Assembly (NCBI RefSeq): GCF_025136295.1
Contig: NZ_CP062788.1
Span: forward strand, 1-64,000
DNA from: Aestuariispira ectoiniformans
GTDB lineage: Bacteria > Pseudomonadota > Alphaproteobacteria > UBA8366 > Aestuariispiraceae
Direction of reading: 5' to 3'
DNA: 64,000 nt
The notes under the pieces are model-generated. The model did not search any database. It had not been told where the DNA came from and was given only the letters and a program-made list of their open reading frames with translations. Both the position numbers and the translations under genes were made by a program. Below are positions 27,869 through 36,657 of the stretch, one piece after another (the first letter of the stretch is position 1; every line of letters starts with the position of its first letter).

Positions 27869-29068
27869 CTAATTCTGCATGATTTCAATAATGCGATTGG
27901 CGGTTTTCAAATCCACCCCACGATGAACCGGCAGGTTCACAACGCAGTTGACATAATCACGGCCGAACCCTTCACCAAAGCTCAAATGGTTCTTGTAGGC
28001 AGGTAAATCCGGAATGAAATAGTCGATGAGCTCACCCAATTCGATCCCAACATCACGCGCTGATGACAGATAGCGCGCCGCATCATTCGTACGAACAACA
28101 TAGTGTGAATAGGTGGACCCATCGACATGGTCGGGCAGAGTGATGTTCGAGACATTCATCAAGTTCTGCCTGTAGTGATCAGCAATCATGCGGCGGTGCG
28201 AAACAATATCCCGATATTGCGAGATTTGCGAGATACCAACCATGGCTTCAAAAGGACTCATCCCCGAAAGATAGTCCAGAGGCATATCTATTTTGTATTC
28301 GTCAAAATAGCGGATAAAGCGATCCAGGACCCCTAAACCGGACAATTTATGAGTAAGACCAAACATCGCGGGGTGAAGAGAACAAATCGCTGAAATATAA
28401 TAGAGACGCCTCAGAACCGCTTTCTTCTGCGTTGCCGGACTAACTAAACGCTGTCGGGAGACGCGGACAGCCTCTGCCAAATCCGGATCATCGGTCGTGA
28501 CCATGCCCCCAAATACGCTCGTTATTAATTTGCTGAAGTTGAGGCCATAGACGGCTGCAACGCCATGTTTATGTACGGGCTGACCGTTATGCGTACAAAA
28601 GAAGCTATGTGCACAGTCCTGAATAACTGGGATATCGGGGAAACGACGTTGAAATTCTGATAGTTTTTCCAGATCAACGGGCTCGCCGAAGATCGATGTC
28701 GCAATTAGAGCACCGGTATTTTCGTTTGCGGCTTGTTCCACCAAAGCCATATCCATCAAAAAGCTATTCTTAGCAACATCGACAAATACAGATTCATTAC
28801 CGCTATATTCGACTGCATGGGGCACCACCACACAAGTGTAGGAAGGACAAATAACCTGACGGCCCGTCAATCCCAAAGCATCGAGCAAACAAATAAGGCC
28901 GGTTCGTCCATAAGGGAAGGCAATGGCATGGCGTGTCCCTGCCAATTCGGCAAAGGCCGCTTCGAATAAAGCAACGGCATCTGAAGGAGAGGGGCGCAAA
29001 ACATCAAAAATTCCGGACAGGGGAATATTGGGACTTAGACGGGGAACCATCATCTGTCGTCCGAACAT
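27869..29068 (-). CDS. DegT/DnrJ/EryC1/StrS family aminotransferase
   Basis: A 399-residue PLP enzyme for amino sugars. The PLP lysine lies in GLNFSKLITSVFGG, and VIQDCAHSFF carries the cofactor-binding Asp. It is more distant from the WbpE and PseC types in this window, with PYGRTGLICLLDAL at the front, so its sugar differs. ATG 29068 follows AGGGA with good spacing; a nearer ATG at 29053 would give a shorter overlap with the upstream gene. No dedicated dehydratase for its 4-keto substrate is nearby on this strand. Confidence 0.85.
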   Translation of the reverse strand: MFGRQMMVPRLSPNIPLSGIFDVLRPSPSDAVALFEAAFAELAGTRHAIAFPYGRTGLICLLDALGLTGRQVICPSYTCVVVPHAVEYSGNESVFVDVAKNSFLMDMALVEQAANENTGALIATSIFGEPVDLEKLSEFQRRFPDIPVIQDCAHSFFCTHNGQPVHKHGVAAVYGLNFSKLITSVFGGMVTTDDPDLAEAVRVSRQRLVSPATQKKAVLRRLYYISAICSLHPAMFGLTHKLSGLGVLDRFIRYFDEYKIDMPLDYLSGMSPFEAMVGISQISQYRDIVSHRRMIADHYRQNLMNVSNITLPDHVDGSTYSHYVVRTNDAARYLSSARDVGIELGELIDYFIPDLPAYKNHLSFGEGFGRDYVNCVVNLPVHRGVDLKTANRIIEIMQN

Positions 29069-30612
29069 TGCCAGTATCCCTGGCTTGCCATGTGAATAGC
29101 CTGAAAGGAATTTACGTGCTCGACTCTTTCCAGGCCCGCCACGGGAACGTCCCAGGTGTCCTCAATAGAGAAATCCGGACCCAACTTTATCGTCCTTTTG
29201 AAGATAGCACCCGATACACGTTTTCGCGTAATGAGGAGATACACAAGTATCTTTTTGATTGCATTTCTAGTGCATTTAAAACGCAGTGCGGTTAGACCAA
29301 GCAACCTAAGAACAATCATTTGAAAGGACGAGGGGAGCGCAACATGGTACTTCAGCAACGGCCCTTTCACACAAAGCGTTTCTGAATTCAGCCATTCCGT
29401 CTCTATGTGGTCGCTAACAAGCTGGCCAGTATACCAATCCCCTTTTCTGTCACGGGCACAGAAACCTGCATTAACTTGACAGCTTTTTTCAGAGTAGCGC
29501 TGTACCACGCCCCCCTTTTTCCAATTGATGACCGTGTAAGCCCCACTGGATCGGTGAAACAGCAGTCCGGCATCATCAAACCGCTTTGTCTCACTTCCCT
29601 CTCTCTCAAAGGGTAGTGATTGCCCTTCGGGTTCAGTTTTTTTTGTTGCTGCAACTGCAGCACGGCAGAAGCTGTTAAACATCGGAATTAAATTGGAATC
29701 ATCCATTGCGGCAAGACCGACGACGCTTCGCTCCGCATGCGATCGGCGCATAAATTTCGCCATTGATGCAGCCATTGGGATAGTGCCTGCCAACTCTTCA
29801 ATACCGGCGGGATATAAGAAACGCGTATTCCGGCTCCCATACAGGCCACCATAAGAACCGTCCGGATGGCAACACCATGACAGGAAGTCAAGGGCCTCCG
29901 CAAGCTTTGGCTGAAGGCCCAATTCAGGAGCCACCCGATCAAGATCTACAAGATAGTCCATAGTCAGGGATTGATACCCTGGGTCAGCTCCCTCGTATTC
30001 CCGAAACCACCCTTCCGGCGATCGATGCTTTAGTATAACGGCCAGTACTGCATCAATGTGGTCCGTTTGGTCTTCTCCCGTTTCGCTGTGCCACCGCGCC
30101 AGTGCCGCCGCTGCCACACTGAGGTGGTTGCTAATGATCCCGTGGCTTTCCCGGTTACTGGACAAATGAGATATCAGAGGAGACACAATTCCCAGATATC
30201 TTTGCACCTGTTCTTCTTTAATTGCTGTACGCACAAGCGAAATAACACGCAGCAGGTCGAAGGCAACAAGAGCGGTGACACAATAGCTGGACTCATTCGG
30301 AAGTATTTCATCCAAGCTACCATTCTTCCGAATGAGTTTTGATGTGCCTTCAAAAATACCTTCTATGCGGTTCAGGACAGCCGTTTCCGGAAACCAACTC
30401 GGCAGAAGACCGCCGGCCAACAACGCTGCCATACCATGGGCAGCTCCTTGAAAGGTTCCATTGGCAAAATCTGTCCCTTTCCACGCCCAGCGATATCGGT
30501 CGCCAATTCCATAGGTCGTACTGATTATATTTGTATCGAACAGGGAGAGCACCCTCGGAAGAACGGACTGCACATCGTCGTAATAGGGCACGTGGAGACT
30601 AGAATCCTGCAT
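29050..30612 (-). CDS. Putative alpha/alpha-toroid protein of unknown function
   Basis: A 520-residue soluble protein that I cannot assign. The first 300 residues show repeated paired helices with conserved aromatic turns (KHRSPEGWFREYEGADPGYQ, LSWCCHPDGSYGGLYGSRN), a layout found in alpha/alpha-barrel enzymes such as polysaccharide lyases, heparinases and terpene-cyclase-like proteins. The C-terminal 150 residues are beta-rich, as in the beta-sandwich of heparinase-like lyases. No signal peptide is seen, so an intracellular role, for instance glycan trimming, is possible. The end overlaps the DegT gene. Confidence 0.5.
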   Translation of the reverse strand: MQDSSLHVPYYDDVQSVLPRVLSLFDTNIISTTYGIGDRYRWAWKGTDFANGTFQGAAHGMAALLAGGLLPSWFPETAVLNRIEGIFEGTSKLIRKNGSLDEILPNESSYCVTALVAFDLLRVISLVRTAIKEEQVQRYLGIVSPLISHLSSNRESHGIISNHLSVAAAALARWHSETGEDQTDHIDAVLAVILKHRSPEGWFREYEGADPGYQSLTMDYLVDLDRVAPELGLQPKLAEALDFLSWCCHPDGSYGGLYGSRNTRFLYPAGIEELAGTIPMAASMAKFMRRSHAERSVVGLAAMDDSNLIPMFNSFCRAAVAATKKTEPEGQSLPFEREGSETKRFDDAGLLFHRSSGAYTVINWKKGGVVQRYSEKSCQVNAGFCARDRKGDWYTGQLVSDHIETEWLNSETLCVKGPLLKYHVALPSSFQMIVLRLLGLTALRFKCTRNAIKKILVYLLITRKRVSGAIFKRTIKLGPDFSIEDTWDVPVAGLERVEHVNSFQAIHMASQGYWQCSDDR

Positions 30613-30717
30613 TGCGACCTAACTTATCCAAATCCTGAAAGCCAAGTTGAGGAACTGGCTGCTTGTTTCGACTGCCTGTAGTATAGGATGGCCTTCCGCA
30701 TTAGGCCCCGTAATTCT

Positions 30718-32799
30718 TCACTGTCCGGTTTCCCAGACAGAAGCCTTAAACACCGTCACCAACCCCTGCTTTTCAAAGTAGCGGTCCACAATCTGGCCAA
30801 AGGTCCTCACCCGGTTACCCCCATGGTGATCCGGAACGGTTTCTGTCCGGCGTTCGAATTGGGTGTTCACCCAACTTACTAAAGTGGAGGAGGCGTTGCG
30901 TTGCAGGATGGTGTCCGATCTCGTGGTGTCGCCCACCAGTAGAGCAAGATAGCGCGACATATAATTGACTTTTTCATCCTCGCTGAATGCAAGCCAGTCA
31001 TCTGCCATCAAATTACGGTATTCACGAATTTCTTCGTCATAGCGCATCAAAAACACATTATTGCCGATAATATGCAGTCCTCTAGCCACACCACTACACC
31101 GCGTTTCGTTCTTGAGTTTCTTGTTATTCACGTCCGACAGAAAAACCGTAAGATACACGTTTGGCTGTCGAGCTATACGTCCGGAAACATTATAAAATTC
31201 CTTGGGATCCACCAACCCAACAGAGAGGTATTCTTGGAATTTCCCTTCCCAGACTAGAGGGTTGTAATAAAGATTTTGCCATCCGTGCCCCGAATCCGCA
31301 TTGACCATTACATTGACGCGATCACCGATCGACCGCTGGCGTGTGTCGTAGGGAATAGTCGCGGTGCGATAGGAGATCCCGGGTCCTTTCCGGTAATAGC
31401 GAATTAGTCCCCGGAGGCTCCAATCCGACGGCTGGGGAATTGCCTCTTCCGCATATAGGCGCATTGTCGTGAGATATGGCCGGTCGTAGAGATATTGATA
31501 CCCGCTACTACCAAGAAGAATTGTCGCGTCATCCGGTATCCCGCAAAACAATCCCTCACGTATGGAAGAATGCAGACTTTTCTCACTTAGGCTGGCAATG
31601 TTGGCCGCTGAAAACGTTTTTGTGGCATACGGCGATAACCACAAGAAAACAAAAGACAGTATGAGGGTGCCACCGTTAGCCAAAATCTTGCGTTTTTTGA
31701 ATAAAGCTCCCAGTTGGCCAATCATCAGAAAATAGCCGATGGCCGACAGAGGCACGAGTATGATTGCAATATTTGCGCTGTAGCGGGGCGCTTTGTTTGC
31801 AACCAGGAAAACAAAAAACAGCTCATACAGAACTATGTTTAGAACAAGAAAGGTCGCAAGTGCCACCGGCCTAGACACCGGCCTTTTGACGATAGTAGCG
31901 CGCAGCCATTCGAAACAACAAAAGCCTATCGAAAATACGCAGCCGACCAGCACAATTCCGCCACCGGGCCAGTCCGTTAAAAACTTCAAATAGTGGGAAA
32001 ATGGAATATGGAGCACCTCAAGGAAGGTGTTTCCTTTCATGAGTATGGTCAGGGCCCCGAACCAGAAGTCATTTCCGAAAATGTACCACCAAATTAGAAA
32101 AACAAAGCCGCCTCCACTCGCAAGGGACAGGATTGGCTTCCATGCTTCTTTGCGGAGCCTCCAACCCAGGTAGAGCGCAATAGCCGGAAAATACAGCATG
32201 ACAAAATAGCCATACCAATGCACCGCAAGGCTCGCCGCAATACTCACCCCCACCAACGCGGACAGTACCAGCCCCTTCCTGCCTTTGTAATTGCACAGCA
32301 AAAGATAGGAAAAAAGGACCACAATGGCGAAAACCAGACCAAAAGAAAGATCAGGCCTTACAGAAACCATCGTATGCCGAAGGCCCGCAAAAATGGTAGC
32401 AAGCGCCAAGGTCAAAATTGCTGCCCCATCGCCAACTTTCAAACGGATAAAATAGGACGCACCCAGGATTCCTGCAATGCCGGCAAACGTTGACTGCCAA
32501 AGAAGTTGCCATGGCCCAATGCCAAATAACCGAACCCAAATCGACACCAGGTAATAGTGCAGGGGAGGATGAATTATGAACTTGTCCACTCCAGGATAGA
32601 AGAGGTCCTGAGCATGAAATGGGTACGTCCAGTTACCGGTGAGGACATAGTTAATAGGGACATTGGAAACAGAAACACTCTCTCCATCCAATATCGTTGT
32701 GGAGAGGAGTATAAAGATGGCACTCCATATAAATATACCGGCGACAACCAGATAGGAAGTTAGCTTCGCCCCCCTGCACAATAAAGCACTCTTCACCAT
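30718..32799 (-). CDS. GT39-type membrane glycosyltransferase
   Basis: A 693-residue integral membrane protein. The first 400 residues have about 10-12 hydrophobic helices with FIIHPPLHYYLVSIWVRLFG, the HPPL-type loop of the ArnT/PMT (GT39-like) superfamily; the C-terminal 290 residues form a soluble domain. Such enzymes use polyprenyl-phosphate sugars on the periplasmic side; the DPM1-like and flippase-like genes at 36654 and 37483 could supply that donor. The sugar and acceptor are unknown. Confidence 0.8.
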   Translation of the reverse strand: MVKSALLCRGAKLTSYLVVAGIFIWSAIFILLSTTILDGESVSVSNVPINYVLTGNWTYPFHAQDLFYPGVDKFIIHPPLHYYLVSIWVRLFGIGPWQLLWQSTFAGIAGILGASYFIRLKVGDGAAILTLALATIFAGLRHTMVSVRPDLSFGLVFAIVVLFSYLLLCNYKGRKGLVLSALVGVSIAASLAVHWYGYFVMLYFPAIALYLGWRLRKEAWKPILSLASGGGFVFLIWWYIFGNDFWFGALTILMKGNTFLEVLHIPFSHYLKFLTDWPGGGIVLVGCVFSIGFCCFEWLRATIVKRPVSRPVALATFLVLNIVLYELFFVFLVANKAPRYSANIAIILVPLSAIGYFLMIGQLGALFKKRKILANGGTLILSFVFLWLSPYATKTFSAANIASLSEKSLHSSIREGLFCGIPDDATILLGSSGYQYLYDRPYLTTMRLYAEEAIPQPSDWSLRGLIRYYRKGPGISYRTATIPYDTRQRSIGDRVNVMVNADSGHGWQNLYYNPLVWEGKFQEYLSVGLVDPKEFYNVSGRIARQPNVYLTVFLSDVNNKKLKNETRCSGVARGLHIIGNNVFLMRYDEEIREYRNLMADDWLAFSEDEKVNYMSRYLALLVGDTTRSDTILQRNASSTLVSWVNTQFERRTETVPDHHGGNRVRTFGQIVDRYFEKQGLVTVFKASVWETGQ

Positions 32800-32852
32800 A
32801 TTACTTCACCTGAATGCGTTGAGTCACTTGAAGCAGGAACATCACGAAATAC

Positions 32853-34040
32853 TTACTTCAAACGATTTTTCAAACAATTGCTGTTCTGTGATATCAATAT
32901 TGGATTTTCTACAGAATATAGACTTAGTCCCGGCTTACTAATCCGGAAATAGGGAATCTGCCTATCAAAAGCTGGATCAATCGACCAAGGCCCGAAGGGC
33001 GTCGATGCCGTCATGCGAACCACTACTTCAGACGTAACTCGCGGAAAAGCTCCGAAAACCGTGAAGTACCCGTTCCACTTATCCCCCTTCTTGAAAACAA
33101 AGCTTGGGTCTACTTTGTTCCTGAATATTGATGCGATTCGAAAACCGGAACTATCAAAAACCAACGGCCTATCCAGGAAAACCCTGCTTTTATCGGTTTT
33201 GGTAGCAACCAAGACCTGTACGTGATCCCCCTTATCATCCGAAATTACGACCGGCAAACCGGGCCGTAACCCGTTCACATCCTCAACCTCCAACTCAAAA
33301 GATGATCGTTCCCCAGAAGTGACGAGGCCATGATATCCGCCATTCTTATACATGACCTGATGGTTCTTATATGGCCCGAGCACGGAGCCCTGCGACACGG
33401 CAACTGCAGCCACCGCCTCACTATAGGAAGGCTCGCCGAACGCCAGATAAAACAAATAATATGTATCTTCCGATTTGCACAGATATGACGGTGCAACGCC
33501 TGACGCTTCAAACTCTTGGTCGACGGTAAACGCAATTCCCTGATACGTCCAATTCACGCCGTCTTTACTACGACTGACGCCAAGTTTTTGGCCGGGACCG
33601 GACGGCCCCCTAATATTAGCAATCATAAGAAACGGGAACTCTTCTTCGGGAAAATAGCCAATATGTGTCGATCCAATCCCTTTCTCTTCCGCGCCGGGAA
33701 TGTCTTTCGAGGAGAAAACGACGCCTTCATAGGTAAATGCAGAGCCGTTCTGAGATGTCCACAAGCCGACTTTGTGCCAACCTCCCGAATAGATAGAACT
33801 ATACAGGTAGGTCTTACCACCAACTCTTACCGCAGATGGCCATGCCAAATGCCGTGCGCCGATCGATTTAGGAGATAGGACTACGTGCGACCTGGGATAC
33901 CCGTCTTCATTGTATTCCGATATCGAATAATACCGGTCTGCACCATACTGATTCAGGAAAAATGCGTTTTCAGCGTGACCATCCTCTAAATAAAAAAAGC
34001 CACTTAATAAAATGAAGAAAAATAAAAAAGAATCTCTCAC
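32853..34040 (-). CDS. Secreted beta-propeller protein, glycosidase-like
   Basis: A 395-residue protein with an N-terminal signal peptide (about residues 1-22, FFFILLSGFFYLEDGHAE), then a repeating pattern of blades (WPSAVRVGGKTYLYSSI, HIGYFPEEEFPFLMIANI, YLFYLAF) like the five-bladed propellers of GH43, GH32 and GH117. I see no clear full set of three catalytic acidic residues, so it may bind rather than cut glycans. It lies 53 bases upstream of the GT39 gene. The IS element is just upstream of it, so its own promoter may have been separated. Confidence 0.65.
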   Translation of the reverse strand: MRDSFLFFFILLSGFFYLEDGHAENAFFLNQYGADRYYSISEYNEDGYPRSHVVLSPKSIGARHLAWPSAVRVGGKTYLYSSIYSGGWHKVGLWTSQNGSAFTYEGVVFSSKDIPGAEEKGIGSTHIGYFPEEEFPFLMIANIRGPSGPGQKLGVSRSKDGVNWTYQGIAFTVDQEFEASGVAPSYLCKSEDTYYLFYLAFGEPSYSEAVAAVAVSQGSVLGPYKNHQVMYKNGGYHGLVTSGERSSFELEVEDVNGLRPGLPVVISDDKGDHVQVLVATKTDKSRVFLDRPLVFDSSGFRIASIFRNKVDPSFVFKKGDKWNGYFTVFGAFPRVTSEVVVRMTASTPFGPWSIDPAFDRQIPYFRISKPGLSLYSVENPILISQNSNCLKNRLK

Positions 34041-34265
34041 TCTTCTCTCTCTATCATATTTAAGTGAATCATTAATTATGACTCAATTATAAAAAATATT
34101 ACAAGTATATATCAATATACCGTTCAATAACATCAAACGACTATTCTGCATATGAAGCCTAATGAATTTACCAAGCCTATCCTGCATCACCTTTACCCAC
34201 CAGCAAGCGAATGACAATGCCATAAGACACTTGCTGTTTCCTGTCACCTCCAATTGGACATTTTA

Positions 34266-34694
34266 CTAGGCCGCAGACTCATAACTTCTGATCCAGATGC
34301 GGCATGAAGCGAGCTTGACGGCAGCCAGGAAATTCTCTGGGTTACGGTCGTATCGCGTGGCGATGCCCCGGAATTGCTTGAGCTTGTTGAAGAAGCGCTC
34401 GACGAGGTTGCGCTGGCGATAGACCCAGCTTGAGAAGGCGAAGGTCTTTTTGCGGTTCCGTTTTGGCGGAATATTGGCCCAGGCCTTGCGCGCGTCGGCA
34501 AGGGCGCGGATGGCGTCACTGTCATAGGCCCGGTCGGCCAGCAGGATGGCCCCCTCCTTCAAGTCTTTGAGCAGGCCCTCCGCTGATCGGCCGTCATGAG
34601 CTTGCCCCGGCGTGAGGGCCAGTTTCACCGGCCGACCTTCAGCGTCGACAAGGGCATGGATCTTGGTCGTCAGTCCACCCCGGGAACGGCCCAT
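34266..34694 (-). CDS. IS5-family transposase, second frame (orfB), made by -1 frameshift
   Basis: The C-terminal half of the transposase, 142 residues from the first ATG: MGRSRGGLTTKIHALVD, the second catalytic Asp in LLADRAYDSD, and the catalytic Glu in VERFFNKLKQFRGIATRYDR. Reading the frame back to the slip site gives KGGSDDGCMGRSRGG, joining smoothly to orfA, so this is programmed shifting, not decay. Its stop codon TAG lies in the flank: the TA of the target plus the next base. Confidence 0.85.
   Translation of the reverse strand: MGRSRGGLTTKIHALVDAEGRPVKLALTPGQAHDGRSAEGLLKDLKEGAILLADRAYDSDAIRALADARKAWANIPPKRNRKKTFAFSSWVYRQRNLVERFFNKLKQFRGIATRYDRNPENFLAAVKLASCRIWIRSYESAA
34269..34284 (+). 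repeat. Left terminal inverted repeat of the IS
   Basis: Sixteen bases matching the right end inverted with two mismatches, at the sixth and eighth positions. Confidence 0.85.
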
Positions 34695-35041
34695 GCAGCC
34701 ATCGTCAGATCCCCCTTTTTACCGGTCGCACCATGCTGATGGACCCGGACGCAACTACTGTCGATCATGACGATGTCGCTGTCGTAAGCCGCTGAGATTG
34801 CCTCCAAAAGCCGATCCCATACCCCGGCCTTGCGCCAGCGGACGAAGCGATTGTAGCAGGTCGTATGGGGGCCGTAACGCTCCGGTATCTCCGCCCAAGG
34901 CGTGCCTGCCCGGAACCGCCACAGAATGCCGTTCAGCACCCGCCGGTCATCGACACGTGGTACCCCGCGCGGCTTGTTCGGCAGCAAAGGTGCGATAATC
35001 GACCATTCGAAATCTGTCAGTTCGTAGCGGCGGCGGCTCAT
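34670..35041 (-). CDS. IS5-family transposase, first frame (orfA)
   Basis: A 123-residue N-terminal half of an IS5/IS427-type transposase. It holds the DUF4096-like DNA-binding part (YELTDFEWSIIAPLLP, GILWRFRAGTPWAEIPERYG) and the first catalytic Asp in MIDSSCVRVHQHGA. ATG 35041 is used (MSRRRYEL); an in-frame start at 35065 is upstream. The last residues after GKKG are out of the family register; the product is likely read into the next frame by a -1 shift at the A5G5 run at 34711-34720. Confidence 0.85.
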   Translation of the reverse strand: MSRRRYELTDFEWSIIAPLLPNKPRGVPRVDDRRVLNGILWRFRAGTPWAEIPERYGPHTTCYNRFVRWRKAGVWDRLLEAISAAYDSDIVMIDSSCVRVHQHGATGKKGDLTMAAWAVPGVD

Positions 35042-35104
35042 GAAAACTCCCTCGTTCGGCAACAAGAGACATGAATCACATCAAGACCGAAAGGGGAATC
35101 CTGT

Positions 35105-35120
35105 TTATGAGTTTACGGCC
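35105..35120 (-). repeat. Right terminal inverted repeat of the IS
   Basis: Sixteen bases, the inverted partner of 34269-34284. It abuts a TAG flank that, with the last C, reads CTAG, mirroring the left CTAG at 34266. Confidence 0.85.
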
Positions 35121-35328
35121 TAGCGAGACCAGGCCGCACTGCAGATCACCCTTTCAACTTTCCCGACACTATTGGCATAGTATCGCGAAGGGACCTATAT
35201 GCGGACATGCTCCGATATAGACCAAATCTTTTAATATGACTATTTCACATTAGGAAAGAGCATGCCTCGACAGGGCTGCACTTAAAGCAAGCCACATAAC
35301 AAGACCCTGCCCCGGTCTTTGAGTGTCA

Positions 35329-36657
35329 TTATATGGACTGACCGTCTTTATCTCGTCGCGTATCGAAAATCAGTGTCAGCAAGTCCTCAAAGCCTTCGCG
35401 CCAATCGTAGTCCTCAGACAAGGTATGAGGGTGCCAAAGAACCGAAACCTCACCCTGAACAGCTGAAACTTCGGACAATATCCGCTTCATCGCTTGAATA
35501 CGGCCCTCTCTGGAAAGAGGCTCATAGGCATATAGATGTGAATCCATCAGGACCAGAGGACAGATAGTAACGTCATGCGCGCACCCCTTCGCAAAGTTCC
35601 AGGGCCGATAGGCTAAAGCCGTACTGGCGCGAAATCCCGGGCGATTATTGAACCCAAGCGTTGCATCACTGGAAAGGCCTGCGCCAGCCTGGCATTGCCA
35701 TGTATGTTGCCATGAAAACCGCAACCAGTGTTGTCGTATAGTGGATACTTCCGTTCCACAGGCTTTTTCCAAAGCTATTTTTTCTCTTTGGAGAAGAGCT
35801 GGGTTCGCCCAACTGTCAAAAGAGCCATGCAAGCCAATACGCACCCCCCTGTCTGCCGCTGTTCGCAGAAAACCTGCAATGCGCTTGTCAGTCAGGCGAT
35901 ACCCTGGATCGAACAGCCATTGCCGAAACGACCGGAAACGCTTTTCCGGATGGGCATAAACGTAGAATGTCGGCCGGTACTGGTACCGCTCACTATATTC
36001 CACGAGTTTTTCCAACTGGTAATAATCAGGTGTGTAACATGCCATCCTAAAGAGATTCTTGAGGGACGCCTTAACCCCGACGGCCTCACCCCTCACCACC
36101 ATTCTGACTGTATTGAATACCTCGAAGGCCGACTGTTTCAAACGGATCGCCAGCGTTTTGTCCAATGCGTCGACGTCATGACCGATATTAACCTTCGGCA
36201 CCGTTTTTCTTCTTGCTCTGCTTGGAAAATACAAATCCCTGATGATTAGAAAAATGCGGTTTGCCCAGGCATAATCAAACAGCTCATCAGGCTGAAACGT
36301 TAACTTTGTCGAGTATGATTGAACGCTGCCAAAGCGCTTTTCATATTGGTATTCCCCCGCGCCACTCAGGAATGAAAAAGCCGCTAGGATCCAGTCGTAT
36401 TGGTCGCCTTCCGGATAGACTGCTGCGTTATCCATCAGTAGTTCGCCAGCGACCCCATGAGTTTGCAACTCCTCTGGCAAAACTATCCTCCGCCATGAAC
36501 ATCCCAGGTGACGGGGAGAAATCAGCACGTCGGCAGCACGTCGTTCAAAAAAGACCGCCATTTCCGATGCAGGTATCTCCCCCCAATAATGGGCCCCGGC
36601 ATTCAAGACGTAAGCAACAATATCGCGATAAGTGATGTCCGGATCGCGGATGGTCAT
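35329..36657 (-). CDS. Polysaccharide-deacetylase-like (NodB-fold) protein
   Basis: A 442-residue protein. A front domain (1-145) is followed by an NodB/CE4-like core: NIGHDVDALD with the paired Asp residues, RIGLHGSFDSW with the first metal His but without the usual second His of HxxxH, and LWHPHTL with the last His. Such divergent members occur in surface-glycan loci; whether they deacetylate is not shown. The start ATG at 36657 overlaps the stop of the DPM1-like gene (ATGA), so both are translated together. Confidence 0.72.
   Translation of the reverse strand: MTIRDPDITYRDIVAYVLNAGAHYWGEIPASEMAVFFERRAADVLISPRHLGCSWRRIVLPEELQTHGVAGELLMDNAAVYPEGDQYDWILAAFSFLSGAGEYQYEKRFGSVQSYSTKLTFQPDELFDYAWANRIFLIIRDLYFPSRARRKTVPKVNIGHDVDALDKTLAIRLKQSAFEVFNTVRMVVRGEAVGVKASLKNLFRMACYTPDYYQLEKLVEYSERYQYRPTFYVYAHPEKRFRSFRQWLFDPGYRLTDKRIAGFLRTAADRGVRIGLHGSFDSWANPALLQREKIALEKACGTEVSTIRQHWLRFSWQHTWQCQAGAGLSSDATLGFNNRPGFRASTALAYRPWNFAKGCAHDVTICPLVLMDSHLYAYEPLSREGRIQAMKRILSEVSAVQGEVSVLWHPHTLSEDYDWREGFEDLLTLIFDTRRDKDGQSI

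Larger units (their letters stand above)
34269..35120 (-). mobile_element. IS5-family element, IS427-like group
   Basis: An 852-bp insertion sequence with 16-base terminal inverted repeats (14 of 16 match; left GGCCGCAGACTCATAA, right reading inwards GGCCGTAAACTCATAA), flanked by TA (or CTAG) on both sides. It carries a two-frame transposase. Length, ends, CTAG target and DDE protein all fit the IS5 family. All parts look intact, so it may still be mobile. It splits a minus-strand run of glycan genes between 35329 and 34040. Confidence 0.93.

Noticed and set aside
34266-35041. Transposase as a frameshifted pseudogene
   Set aside because: The -1 overlap with a slippery A5G5 run and full DDE residues is normal for this IS group.
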